Source: a virus
Direction: 5' to 3' (one strand)
IMG/VR virus record: IMGVR_UViG_3300037459_000262
Coordinates: 1-50,655 of that record
Length of the DNA: 50,655 bases
Shown: positions 34,044-41,033 of the stretch, piece after piece
How the letters are laid out: the number at the start of each line of letters is the position of its first letter
How positions within the stretch are numbered: position 1 is the stretch's first letter
Notes under the pieces: model-generated
Seen by the model: only the letters and a program-made list of their open reading frames with translations
Databases searched by the model: none
Told to the model about the DNA's origin: nothing
Position numbers and translations under genes: made by a program

Positions 34044-34301
34044 ATGCTACATAAAATATTCATGGTTTTTAATTGTAAAGAATGTGTCCAAGAGTATATG
34101 GACGGAAAATATGGCAGAAACAAATCAATGCAAGAGTTAGCAAGGATTGTAGTTGGCAGAACTAAAACAGGAATCCAAGTTTGGTGTGTAAGACATGACA
34201 AAAATATACTAGATACTGATTTGCCTGATGATCATTACATAATGAATATGCCATTAAAATGTGAAATATGTACTGGTCCTGATTGTGAACATGTAAGTTA
34301 A
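34044..34301 (+). CDS. Small protein with terminal CxxC, 85 aa
   Basis: ATG at 34044; an ATG at 34062 (MVFNCKECVQEYMDGKYG) is an alternative start. Cys in NCKEC and CEICTGPDCEH suggest a metal site formed by both ends. The middle is a basic helix-rich stretch (MQELARIVVGRTKTGIQVWC). No family recognised. Confidence 0.6.
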   Translation: MLHKIFMVFNCKECVQEYMDGKYGRNKSMQELARIVVGRTKTGIQVWCVRHDKNILDTDLPDDHYIMNMPLKCEICTGPDCEHVS

Positions 34302-34355
34302 GAAGCGTGTTTGTATTATTTGGTGATCTTAATAAAATAGTAAGTGTGTTGAGAC

Positions 34356-35171
34356 TTATTTTTTTAATAAATAAAAAGATGAAGCTGCAGTCTCATCTTT
34401 GATCCTGGGTTTTTTCTTTTTGAAGAATCCTCCTTTTATGTTTGAAAAATTACCATTTTTGTATGTGCAATCAGATACATGTTCTATGAAATCCAGCAAC
34501 TCAAAATTATTTTCAAGGAGATCGTTTGATTTACACAATACTTCATAATTTTTATGATGTTTCAAATGATAATAAACAGTAAATGCCTCATCAGTGATTG
34601 TAGGATATTTCATGAATTCACCTAAAGTATACCAACCTTTTTCACACCCTTCTTGAAGAACATCTGGTTCTTGAAAATCATGAATGTGGATTAATGTGTT
34701 GGAGTTCAAATTATCCAATATATCGTAACAAAAGAAGGTGGCAAAATAGGCTTCATGAGGTCCATCAATAAATACAAAATCTAATTTTTTTAGATCAATG
34801 GGATTTTGATAGTATGAATCCATGAAATCTCCTCCATGAAATACATACTCTACATTTTCAGGAATTTTAAAATCTTCACTTGTACGTTCTAATGCAAAAC
34901 ATGTTAATTTTGAACTTTCGTTATTTTTTGCAAGTGCTTGGAATATTATTTTTGTTGAAGTACCCCCTCCAATCTCAAGAATGTTTTTTGGTTTGTATTC
35001 TCGGATATAACAATAAAGAAGAACAGAATCCATGGTGCCAAAATAACCTGAATGAATTACATTATCATTTATTTCTGAATAGTATTTTTTTAATAGCGAA
35101 ACAACATTTTCTTTATCATATTTCATTTGATTTAACCAATCAAGACTTTTTCCATAATTCCAATTACCCAT
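34356..35171 (-). CDS. Class I SAM-dependent methyltransferase, 271 aa
   Basis: ATG start. Motif I is PKNILEIGGGTSTKIIFQAL (~75-95), followed by a DxxxV..DGPH-type motif (KLDFVFIDGPHEAYFATFFC, ~130-150) and IHIHDFQEPDV. The GGG-T-S and DGPH-H features are those of the methyltransferase 24/cephalosporin-hydroxylase-like group that often modifies sugars or small molecules. The C-terminus is basic (GGFFKKKKPRIKDE). It may alter a surface glycan or a nucleotide; the substrate cannot be told. It follows a small gene at 35176 by 4 bp. Confidence 0.8.
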   Translation of the reverse strand: MGNWNYGKSLDWLNQMKYDKENVVSLLKKYYSEINDNVIHSGYFGTMDSVLLYCYIREYKPKNILEIGGGTSTKIIFQALAKNNESSKLTCFALERTSEDFKIPENVEYVFHGGDFMDSYYQNPIDLKKLDFVFIDGPHEAYFATFFCYDILDNLNSNTLIHIHDFQEPDVLQEGCEKGWYTLGEFMKYPTITDEAFTVYYHLKHHKNYEVLCKSNDLLENNFELLDFIEHVSDCTYKNGNFSNIKGGFFKKKKPRIKDETAASSFYLLKK

Positions 35172-35175
35172 AAAA

Positions 35176-35319
35176 TTATGAAATTTCTCTGGTATAATTA
35201 CTGTTTAGTTGATTTTGAGGTGAAGACCTTGAAAAAAAATGGATGGAGAGTTCATTTCCTGGATTAATTGGATCATCACACTTCATAACTTGCATTCTTG
35301 CAAAAACTGCATTAGCCAT
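35176..35319 (-). CDS. Small hypothetical protein, 47 aa
   Basis: ATG start at 35319 (MANAVFARMQVMKCDDPINP), stop 4 bp before the methyltransferase start, so the two may be cotranscribed. Short but with normal composition. A TATA-like GTATTAAA lies about 20 nt upstream of the ATG. No family recognised. Confidence 0.45.
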   Translation of the reverse strand: MANAVFARMQVMKCDDPINPGNELSIHFFSRSSPQNQLNSNYTREIS

Positions 35320-35390
35320 CAAACGTGGTTTAATACGATATTGTTAATATATTACCATAATTATTTTCTTGTTGTATAACGTCAGAATCA

Positions 35391-35636
35391 TCATGAGCAT
35401 TCTCCTCTGAAATATTCCCATTCATCACACACTGCACCATTTGCAAGTTTGCACATTCCTCTCTGTTCTATCATCTCAATAGTACCGCCATTTTCAAAAC
35501 AAAAAACAGTTGCAGGATTTGCAATTTCTACTATATCTGATTGTAGATCATAATAAAATGCAATAGCAGTATAAATCAAAAATACCGCAAGTATTGTAAC
35601 TATTATTATTTTGGCATTTTGATTCAAGGAGGACAA
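35391..35636 (-). CDS. Membrane-anchored DUF333-like protein, 81 aa
   Basis: TTG start. An N-terminal hydrophobic anchor (IIIVTILAVFLIYTAIAFYY) is followed by NPATVFCFENGGTIEMIEQR, then GMCKLANGAVCDEWEYFRGE. The order N-P-A-x-x-x-C...GG...G.C....G..C.EW.YFRGEC is the signature of the DUF333 (putative hemolysin) family. The four Cys would form disulfides outside the cell. A surface-exposed role is likely. Confidence 0.75.
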   Translation of the reverse strand: MSSLNQNAKIIIVTILAVFLIYTAIAFYYDLQSDIVEIANPATVFCFENGGTIEMIEQRGMCKLANGAVCDEWEYFRGECS

Positions 35637-35701
35637 TTAATTTTTGCAGATACTTGTCATTTAAAAAACTAGCTTTCATTATTTTTTATATAGCAATTTG
35701 A

Positions 35702-35875
35702 TCACCATTTAGAAAGTAATTCTATGTGTAACTTTTTGCTCTCTGATTTATTATCTTCTTTTTCTTGTAGAGAATTAATAGTTTCTTGGATTTCTATGGT
35801 TTTCTTATCACAATTATAACTTTTAGGTGGATTCACAATTAGGATATACAATCCAGTATAATTTAGTCTTTGCAT
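35702..35875 (-). CDS. Small hypothetical protein, 57 aa
   Basis: ATG at 35875 (MQRLNYTGLYILIVNPPKSY), then a helical charged end (INSLQEKEDNKSESKKLHIE). The frame is clean, the composition normal, and the 35640-35935 gap has no better use. No ribosome-binding site; TATA is unclear. Confidence 0.45.
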   Translation of the reverse strand: MQRLNYTGLYILIVNPPKSYNCDKKTIEIQETINSLQEKEDNKSESKKLHIELLSKW

Positions 35876-35935
35876 ATAGCCTAATGTTATCTCAAAATTG
35901 GTAAATAATTAAATTCAGAAGAATCATCAAATTTT

Positions 35936-36148
35936 ATGGATTCGGATTTCTCATACAGAATAAGAATAGGAGATATAACAAGTCCAAAGGATCTCATAGG
36001 GTTCAAGGACTTTACACTAGAGATAACATCAGATAAGCCAGAGACTGAGGTTTTTGACTTTGCAGAAAAAATTTTCCAAAAACGTGATGAATGGGCAATT
36101 AGAAGAGGCTTTGTATTTCTTGATCAAAAGAAAACTCAATTTAATTAA
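35936..36148 (+). CDS. Small hypothetical protein, 70 aa
   Basis: ATG start (MDSDFSYRIRIGDITSPKDL). Beta strands then a helix (VFDFAEKIFQKRDEWAIRRG). TTAAATT lies about 25 nt upstream of the start. It ends before an AT-rich convergent gap. No family recognised. Confidence 0.55.
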   Translation: MDSDFSYRIRIGDITSPKDLIGFKDFTLEITSDKPETEVFDFAEKIFQKRDEWAIRRGFVFLDQKKTQFN

Positions 36149-36221
36149 GTCAAAGAAAATTTTTTTTCTTTATAAAATAATTATTCACAATTGGGTTTTA
36201 AAAAGTATGGTCGCCAAGTTC

Positions 36222-36320
36222 TTATGGTAATGGCTCATGGCCTCGCTTGTATCCATGCCATTTTCTGTACTCATAATCAGTTAGTGGTGTATCGCAACCA
36301 CATTTGCAGTTTGGTTTCAT
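36222..36320 (-). CDS. Small Cys-rich protein, 32 aa
   Basis: ATG start 1 bp after the stop of the winged-helix gene. The protein (MKPNCKCGCDTPLTDYEYRK) resembles a minimal zinc knuckle (CKCGC) and ends GHEPLP. It is the last gene of a three-gene operon. Confidence 0.5.
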   Translation of the reverse strand: MKPNCKCGCDTPLTDYEYRKWHGYKRGHEPLP

Positions 36321-36321
36321 T

Positions 36322-36621
36322 TTAATCGGTTTCCCTCTTTTTATTAATTTGTATAAAGGTTATTTGTCTTAAATTTGTAAAACAATACTCGCATTTTATT
36401 TGATGTATTAATGCAGGATCTTTTATCTTTGGTATAGTTGAGTGCAGGTATATTCTATTTTTCTCTATTTTCTTTTTGAGATATCCTTGTTTTATCATTC
36501 TGTTTCTGGTTGTAGTGTATCGACTCTTGTTTACTCGAAGTTTACGATGTAATTCATTTGAAGACAACGAATGCCCTTGCAGATTATACAGTATGAGATA
36601 TTCCAATTTTTCATCTGTCAA
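36322..36621 (-). CDS. Winged-helix DNA-binding protein, 99 aa
   Basis: TTG start overlapping the upstream TGA (TTGA). KLEYLILYNLQGHSLSSNEL, then HRKLRVNKSRYTTTRNRMIK (recognition helix) and GYLKKKIEKNRIYLHS (wing) form a winged helix-turn-helix. A CEYCF pair near the end may be structural. As its operon sits next to operator copy 6, it is a candidate regulator of the palindromic sites; this is a guess from position. Confidence 0.7.
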   Translation of the reverse strand: MTDEKLEYLILYNLQGHSLSSNELHRKLRVNKSRYTTTRNRMIKQGYLKKKIEKNRIYLHSTIPKIKDPALIHQIKCEYCFTNLRQITFIQINKKRETD

Positions 36622-36767
36622 CTTTCTTTATTACCCTTTGTTCTTCTGATTTGTCCTTTTCCACAATGAGGACAAAAAGCCCAATTTTCATAAATATGAT
36701 TTTTACAATTTTTACATTTAATCAAAGCTGGTAATACATTACCATCAGAAAATACAAATTCTTTCAT
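36618..36767 (-). CDS. Zinc-ribbon protein, 49 aa
   Basis: ATG start (MKEFVFSDGNVLPALIKCKN). CKNC and CPHCGKG form a typical zinc ribbon. TATA-like TTTAATGTATAA lies 26 nt upstream, preceded by operator copy 6. It heads the operon with the winged-helix gene. Confidence 0.6.
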   Translation of the reverse strand: MKEFVFSDGNVLPALIKCKNCKNHIYENWAFCPHCGKGQIRRTKGNKES

Positions 36768-36800
36768 TAATTAAAAAATAATTATACATTAAAAAAAGGT

Positions 36801-36820
36801 GATTCAATTATTATTGAATC
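36801..36820. promoter_or_regulatory. Palindromic operator, copy 6 (perfect dyad)
   Basis: GATTCAAT-TATT-ATTGAATC, with 8-bp arms. It lies between the divergent genes starting at 36767 (minus) and 36906 (plus), immediately upstream of the minus-strand TATA. Confidence 0.7.
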
Positions 36821-36905
36821 CAAAAAAAGTATATGGTATCGTCAATCTTAAAAAGAACTTCAAGTATGTTTAATCATATCACTTAAAAAAATAAACTTTC
36901 CAAAC

Positions 36906-37079
36906 TTGGCACAAATAAAGCCGTATGAATTTGAAGGTCATCTCATCATAGCACTTGATTCCAAATGGCTTGAGTTATTAGATGATGAAGGAAAATTTCT
37001 AGTCAGCATAAAAAATAATCAATTAATACTAAGTGCAAAATTAAATTTCCACAAAATGCAATCCTATAAAAAAATTTAA
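36906..37079 (+). CDS. Small AbrB-like protein, 57 aa
   Basis: TTG start with CTTAAAAAAATA about 24 nt upstream. The protein (HLIIALDSKWLELLDDEGKF then LVSIKNNQLILSAKL) has the strand-helix-strand pattern of a small AbrB/SpoVT swapped-hairpin fold, but it is short, so the assignment is weak. It is divergent from the zinc-ribbon operon. Confidence 0.5.
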   Translation: MAQIKPYEFEGHLIIALDSKWLELLDDEGKFLVSIKNNQLILSAKLNFHKMQSYKKI

Positions 37080-37150
37080 ATTTTTAACTATATGGTACCA
37101 GAACGTAAACCAATTAAAAGAGAATACCTTAATTTTAAAAATAGATTATC

Positions 37151-37615
37151 TTATTTTGCAGGGATTGTCACTTCAAGAGCTACTGCATCAAAAACAGGTA
37201 AAGGGTTGTCTTCAAATATTTCATCACTTAATCCTAAAAGTTTACCATTAAATCTAACTGTATCTCCGTCCAATACACGCTTTCCTTCATAATTAAGTAT
37301 AATTGGTTTATCTGGAAGTATAAAATAATTTCCTATGGAGATTTTTAGTTCATATTTGTTATTACCAAGATTTGTTATCGAGTATATTTCGCCTTCATAT
37401 TGCATAACTTTGCCAATATGTTTTTCATTGTTTCTTATCAAATCATTATAATGGATTAATTCATTGCCTGTTAAATCATCATTAATGTTTTTTACTACTA
37501 TTGCTGTTTCTTCACGTTCAGTAGTTTTTGAATAATTACTTGCGCTTGCACCAAGAATTATGAACAATAGAAAAATTATACCTATTCCAATGCCTAACTT
37601 TGCAAGTTTTCTCAT
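37151..37615 (-). CDS. Membrane-anchored OB-fold-like protein, 154 aa
   Basis: ATG start. An N-terminal hydrophobic anchor (LGIGIGIIFLLFIILGASAS) is followed by an extracellular part with HIGKVMQYEGEIYSITNLGN and VLDGDTVRFNGKLLGLSDEI, which looks like a five-strand OB-like barrel. It is probably exposed on the cell or virion surface. No enzymatic motif. Confidence 0.6.
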   Translation of the reverse strand: MRKLAKLGIGIGIIFLLFIILGASASNYSKTTEREETAIVVKNINDDLTGNELIHYNDLIRNNEKHIGKVMQYEGEIYSITNLGNNKYELKISIGNYFILPDKPIILNYEGKRVLDGDTVRFNGKLLGLSDEIFEDNPLPVFDAVALEVTIPAK

Positions 37616-37792
37616 AAGAATTTAAGATGTTTTTATGTTGTTTATAAGAATTTATAATCACTAGTCATACCAGAACTGTTTGTAGTCATAATTTGGGGTA
37701 TCTAGTTGAATTTGATAATAAAGGCAATCCTTGTTTACAATGTAATCAATGTGAGAATATTAAGAAAGACTAGTCTGGTCCCAAAGTCAATT
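37616..37792. other. Intergenic region with possible 27-codon zinc-finger frame
   Basis: On the plus strand a short frame ends with CLQCNQCENIKKD at about 37771, possibly from a TTG near 37691. It is too short and lacks a clear promoter, so no gene is called. Confidence 0.25.
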
Positions 37793-38119
37793 TCATTTTT
37801 TCATTTTCTTTACAATATTACAAGCACATTGATGGCATATCAAACTGTTAATTAGTCTGTAATATTTTTTTGATGGCATTGTAGCATAGATCAAACCGCT
37901 TTTTAACCTCACTTTTTTTCCTTTTTTGAGCAAACTAACACGACATATTGTACATGTAAGCCACACTTCATGACATTTATGATCTTTTGTAAATAACTGA
38001 TAACATTTTGGACATTGTTTTAGATCAGATTCATTTTTTTGGTGTGCATTACTATATTCATCAATTTTCTTTGGTTCTTTTATTTTGTCTTTAATCAATT
38101 CTTTAACCTTAGCAGTCAC
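37793..38119 (-). CDS. Zinc-finger protein, 108 aa
   Basis: GTG start. A Lys-rich helical N-terminus is followed by CPKCYQLFTKDHKCHEVWL, CTIC and CHQCACNI: at least two metal sites. ACTATAGTT about 26 nt upstream fits a leaderless start. A nucleic-acid-binding role is likely. Confidence 0.6.
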   Translation of the reverse strand: MTAKVKELIKDKIKEPKKIDEYSNAHQKNESDLKQCPKCYQLFTKDHKCHEVWLTCTICRVSLLKKGKKVRLKSGLIYATMPSKKYYRLINSLICHQCACNIVKKMKK

Positions 38120-38234
38120 ACTTTTTAAAAATTATGAACTATAGTACCAGGGGTTAATTTAATTTTAATATTAAGTGGGGGTACCCTCAAAAAAAAATTC
38201 AATATTTTTTATTTAATACAAGGTACTGGGTAAA

Positions 38235-38315
38235 ATGAATATGAAATGTCCAAGGTGTCAGAAATATGTTGCACCTTGTTACAAATCATGTTTATGTGGA
38301 TTTAAGGTACAATAG
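38235..38315 (+). CDS. Minimal zinc-ribbon peptide, 26 aa
   Basis: ATG start; the whole product is MNMKCPRCQKYVAPCYKSCL, then CGFKVQ. CPRC and CLCG pairs suggest a zinc ribbon. TTTAATA lies about 23 nt upstream. Very short, but six Cys in a metal-like order argue for real coding. Confidence 0.45.
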   Translation: MNMKCPRCQKYVAPCYKSCLCGFKVQ

Positions 38316-38340
38316 ATATACAATAGCAATTTAGGTTTAC

Positions 38341-38355
38341 ATTCAATAATTATTG
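38341..38355. promoter_or_regulatory. Palindromic operator, copy 7
   Basis: ATTCAATAATTATTG upstream of the 38425 gene. It would overlap the gene if that gene began at the in-frame TTG at 38353, which argues against that start. Confidence 0.6.
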
Positions 38356-38424
38356 TATCCAATCGTATCAATCAAGAGTATCAATTCAATGTATGCAAAA
38401 TTATATTTTCATGAGTCATGTAAG

Positions 38425-38601
38425 ATGACAAATTATTTAGAAGATCATGTAAAAATGATGGCATTGCGAGCAACAGCAAAAAAATTTCCCAATGGATCTG
38501 TTGATTATATCCTAAAAGGACTAGATGAAGGATGGGTTGAGGCAATAGATGAATTAAGAGAAGAAATGAAATCAGAACAAAAGTTTGTAACTAAATTTTA
38601 A
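38425..38601 (+). CDS. Small helical protein, 58 aa
   Basis: ATG at 38425 (MTNYLEDHVKMMALRATAKK) has AAATTATATTTTC about 24 nt upstream; an ATG at 38389 is the alternative. The protein is helical and acidic at the end (AIDELREEMKSEQK). No family recognised. Confidence 0.55.
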   Translation: MTNYLEDHVKMMALRATAKKFPNGSVDYILKGLDEGWVEAIDELREEMKSEQKFVTKF

Positions 38602-38711
38602 GGGTACCAGATTGATTTAATGTTAATGTAAAGGGTACCCTTAATTTTAAAATTCAAAAAATTTGGATTTACTTTTAGTTCATGTGAATGCAGGTAGTCA
38701 ATTTTTAATCC
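38602..38711. other. Non-coding region with GGTACC motifs
   Basis: First part of a 633-bp stretch without a gene (38602-39234). It contains GGGTACCAG and the palindrome AAGGGTACCCTT (38626-38637). Related GGTACC sites occur at 37092, ~38174 and 38823. The stretch 38770-39004 holds a second copy of TTTTAATCCGTTT and nothing else clear. Confidence 0.4.
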
Positions 38712-38769
38712 GTTTGTATAGTATTTGCCTCGTGCCTTTTTTTGTAAGTAGGCCTGACACGAGACAAAC
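38712..38769. other. Long imperfect hairpin, possible structured RNA or DNA
   Basis: GTTTGT (38712-38717) pairs with ACAAAC (38764-38769), CTCGTG (38729-38734) with CACGAG (38758-38763), and an inner GCCT (38734-38737) with AGGC (38750-38753). An 11-nt bulge separates the outer stems. It could be a small RNA or part of an origin. Confidence 0.4.
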
Positions 38770-39004
38770 AACTAGGAGTTAAGCGTACAAATTATTAATT
38801 TAACTTGTTATTAAAAATTTAGTATGGTACCAGAACGTTAATGCAGTTAATGTAAAGGGAGGTAACCCAAATTTTAATCCGTTTCTTGAGAGGGGCGTAA
38901 GATGTACATTTGGGACTCCTTGCTTTATGACACTCCTTTTTTTAATGAATGGATGGGTATAGGTGAATAACTCAGAATTTAATTATTATAATTAATCAAG
39001 CTTA

Positions 39005-39097
39005 GGCATGATTAGGCGTGATCATGCCATGAATTATAGAAAATTCATGGAAAATCTAATTGCATACCCCTTAGGTTCAGATGACACTAAGGGTATG
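39005..39097. other. Three consecutive inverted repeats, origin candidate
   Basis: Dyad 1: GGCATGAT (39005-39012) and ATCATGCC (39021-39028). Dyad 2: CCATGAATT (39027-39035) and AATTCATGG (39042-39050). Dyad 3: CATACCCCTTAG (39063-39074) and CTAAGGGTATG (39087-39097), one bulged base. Three near-perfect stems within 93 bp in a gene-free region suggest a replication origin or initiator-binding region. Confidence 0.45.
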
Positions 39098-39142
39098 ATT
39101 GGGGGTAGGGTGGCTATAAAATAATTTCATTCGCTCGATAGG

Positions 39143-39219
39143 TGTCATTATTAGACAATTTAACATAATCAAATAATGTCATTTTTAACATAAATGTCAT
39201 TAATAGTTAAATGATGACA
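39143..39219. promoter_or_regulatory. Four TGTCAT iterons before the 39235 gene
   Basis: TGTCAT at 39143, 39177 and 39195, and its inverse ATGACA at 39214, spaced 34, 18 and 19 bp. They cover the promoter region of the 39235 gene and could be operator or initiator iterons. Confidence 0.5.
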
Positions 39220-39234
39220 CACAATAATTAAAAC

Positions 39235-39417
39235 ATGAATCTAATTGATGCCATTACTGAATTAATTAACAATAAATCAAAAAAGGAAAATAATCTTACT
39301 AGCGAGTTATTATTAAATATCTATCAAAAGGCTTCACTATCAGAGAAGGAAATTATTAATAAAATGTTTTGGTGTTTAACTGATATTCAATTTGACACAA
39401 TTTTAAAAGAATTATAA
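39235..39417 (+). CDS. Small helical protein, 60 aa, paralogue of 41179 and 48348
   Basis: ATG start (MNLIDAITELINNKSKKENN). The part LLLNIYQKASLSEKEIINKM, then FDTILKEL, aligns with LESLYQLATSTQKKAIDNAF..LDTIIN of the 48348 gene and more weakly with the 41179 gene. No known function. It is the first gene of the plus-strand right module. Confidence 0.6.
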   Translation: MNLIDAITELINNKSKKENNLTSELLLNIYQKASLSEKEIINKMFWCLTDIQFDTILKEL

Positions 39418-39431
39418 TTATTAGACATGGG

Positions 39432-39518
39432 TTTAAGAGAATTTCAAGAGTTATTTAAATAAGAAAAGATCAATAATGCGATAATATCTTATAGTATAAG
39501 ATAGTATAAGATAGTAAT
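39432..39518 (+). promoter_or_regulatory. Early-type promoter with 17-bp palindrome and 10-bp direct repeats
   Basis: 39432-39480 repeats the sequence before the 40932 promoter (TTTAAGAGAATTTCAAG and AATAATGCG). A perfect dyad ATCTTATA-G-TATAAGAT (39486-39502) contains the TATA-like TTATAGTA about 30 nt from the ATG. AGTATAAGAT is repeated in tandem (39493-39502, 39503-39512). The fourth gene of this operon encodes a ribbon-helix-helix protein, so autoregulation is likely. Confidence 0.6.
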
Positions 39519-39734
39519 ATGATAACACAACAAATATCAAGAAATGAATTTATCCGTAAATTCAATGAATTAGATGTTACAGCCAAAACAGCAATTTTAT
39601 TAAAAGCTGGTGTAACAATCGAAGAATCAAAACAAATAGACACAGACACAAACGCAGCCGAAATAGTCGAAAATTTCACAGATGGTACAGAGTTGATCCA
39701 CAACATATGGAATATAATGGAAGATGAAAATTAA
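39519..39734 (+). CDS. Small hypothetical protein, 71 aa
   Basis: ATG start right behind the palindromic promoter. Helical (MITQQISRNEFIRKFNELDV) with an acidic end; no family recognised. The stop overlaps the next ATG (TAATG). Confidence 0.6.
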   Translation: MITQQISRNEFIRKFNELDVTAKTAILLKAGVTIEESKQIDTDTNAAEIVENFTDGTELIHNIWNIMEDEN

Positions 39735-39949
39735 TGTCTCATCCTTGTAATGTTTGTAAAGTTGTTAATATTAGCTCAGAAAAAACTAAAATTCGTTGTG
39801 TTCAATGTAATGAAGACTTGAGCGAATGTGTAAAAATGACAAATATGAATTTAGAGCAATTCACAAAAAGACAATTAGAGAGAATAGAAATTTTAAAACT
39901 TTTACCAAACGAGATCCAAAGAATGCAAAAAAGAGAGGATGAAAGCTAA
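39734..39949 (+). CDS. Zinc-ribbon protein, 71 aa
   Basis: ATG within TAATG. CNVC near the start and CVQCNEDLSEC some 15 residues later form a zinc ribbon; a helical tail follows (LEQFTKRQLERIEILKLLPN). Probably nucleic-acid-binding. Confidence 0.6.
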   Translation: MSHPCNVCKVVNISSEKTKIRCVQCNEDLSECVKMTNMNLEQFTKRQLERIEILKLLPNEIQRMQKREDES

Positions 39950-40098
39950 TGAATAAAGCACAAATCATTAAAAACAACAAAAAAGAGAGATCACAAGCTT
40001 ATCAAGATTATAAAAACGGTAAAATTGATCTTATAGCATATGCCCACATAGTAAATAATATCACATACTCTGAAGAAGCACAAGGGATCGAATACTAA
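39949..40098 (+). CDS. Small basic protein, 49 aa
   Basis: ATG within TAATG; reads MNKAQIIKNNKKERSQAYQD and ends EEAQGIEY. Helical and basic at the front. It directly precedes the ribbon-helix-helix gene, from which it is separated by a TAATG overlap. Confidence 0.5.
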   Translation: MNKAQIIKNNKKERSQAYQDYKNGKIDLIAYAHIVNNITYSEEAQGIEY

Positions 40099-40253
40099 TG
40101 GATAAAAAAGTAAAAATAACAACAACGATCACAGAAGCTAATTTTAAAACCATACGAACAAAAGCAGAAAAGATCGCCAAGGCTGCAAATGAACCAATTA
40201 ATTTATCGATGGCATTAAGAGCTATATTAAATGAGTATGAACGCATAAAATAA
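40098..40253 (+). CDS. Ribbon-helix-helix regulator, 51 aa
   Basis: ATG within TAATG. KVKITTTITEANFKTIRTKA (strand, helix 1) followed by NEPINLSMALRAILNEYERI (helix 2) has the build of the Arc/MetJ family. Such proteins bind tandem short repeats as dimers, matching the 10-bp repeats before 39519. It is the last gene of its operon, followed by the A-tract region. Confidence 0.65.
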   Translation: MDKKVKITTTITEANFKTIRTKAEKIAKAANEPINLSMALRAILNEYERIK

Positions 40254-40299
40254 TAAATTTTTCAAAGCTCGTCTAATGGTCCATATAGATCACGCTAGG

Positions 40300-40830
40300 C
40301 CAAAAAAAAAATTTTTATTTATCGCTGAGTCAAAAAACAAAATTTTTCAAGCTCAATGAAGCTCAAAACAAAATTTTAGCTAGTCATAAAATCAAAAAAT
40401 GAATTTTTATCTACTCATACAAACCTAAAACAAAATTTTAGCTACTGTATGAGCTAAAAAACAAAATTTTAAGTTATCACAAAATCTCAAAACAAAATTT
40501 TTCAATCAGGCCAGGAGCTAATAACAAATTTTTATGATTAGGAACAACCACAAAACAAATTTTTTCAAACTCATAAAATCAAAAAATGAATTTTTACCTA
40601 CTGTATAAGATGAAAAACAAAATTTTTGATCCTTATAAAATCACGATTTTAATTTTTTACATATACACGCAGCATCAAAACAATTTTTTAAGAATACACG
40701 CAAGCTCAAAACAAAATTTTAGGTTTACATGCGAGCTCAAAAAAATTTTTCAAAAGCACTAAAAAATTTTCGTGGGTAGACAAAATTAGAAATCAAATTT
40801 TTTAAAGCACGTAAACGAAATTTTTAATTT
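40300..40830. repeat. A/T-tract array with about 31-bp period
   Basis: About 17 tracts of the form CAAAACAAAATTTTT recur through this gene-free stretch (40254-40931). Steps between T-tract starts are mostly 29-34 bp (31, 31, 29, 34, 30, 31, 31, 31, 31, 32, 30...). Thirty-one bp is close to three helical turns, so the tracts face the same side and should bend the DNA. Sequences between tracts vary, with a few repeats (CATAAAATCAAAAAATGAA twice, at ~40385 and ~40572). It resembles bent-DNA origins, partition sites or transcription insulators. Confidence 0.65.
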
Positions 40831-40847
40831 TTTATTTTTACATGAAA

Positions 40848-40931
40848 TTTAAGAGAATTTCAAGTTTTGTTTAAATATCAAATATCTAATAATGCGTAAC
40901 TGTTTTAAGTAAATATGATACATACTAATTA
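40848..40931 (+). promoter_or_regulatory. Early promoter 1
   Basis: TTTAAGAGAATTTCAAG and TAATGCGTAAC are followed by TTTTAAGTAAATATGATACA; TTTAAG lies about 28 nt from the ATG at 40932. Same family as 44373, 47478 and 50205. Confidence 0.65.
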
Positions 40932-41033
40932 ATGGAAAGTAAAAGACTTTTAGAAAAAACAAACATCAAAACCGATAAATTTTTTCAAAAAAACCTCAAG
41001 ATGTTAATAAATGGAGAGATCATAAAATGGTAA
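40932..41033 (+). CDS. Small basic protein, 33 aa
   Basis: ATG behind the early promoter (MESKRLLEKTNIKTDKFFQK). Short and basic, first of a long operon. Its end contains the GGAGAG site for the next gene. Confidence 0.45.
   Translation: MESKRLLEKTNIKTDKFFQKNLKMLINGEIIKW

Noticed and set aside
37092-37292. Plus-strand gene starting MVPERKPIKRE
   Set aside because: It lies inside the minus-strand OB-like gene and has no promoter or composition of its own; only its first 15 bp recur at 38824.
38712-38769. tRNA gene
   Set aside because: The stems do not give a cloverleaf; no T-loop GTTCRANNC or anticodon arm could be fitted. No tRNA was found elsewhere either.
40300-40830. Second TIGR-like array
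   Set aside because: Only one conserved tract per ~31-bp period, no second box, and spacing varies; bent DNA explains it better, although small-RNA data would be needed to be sure.
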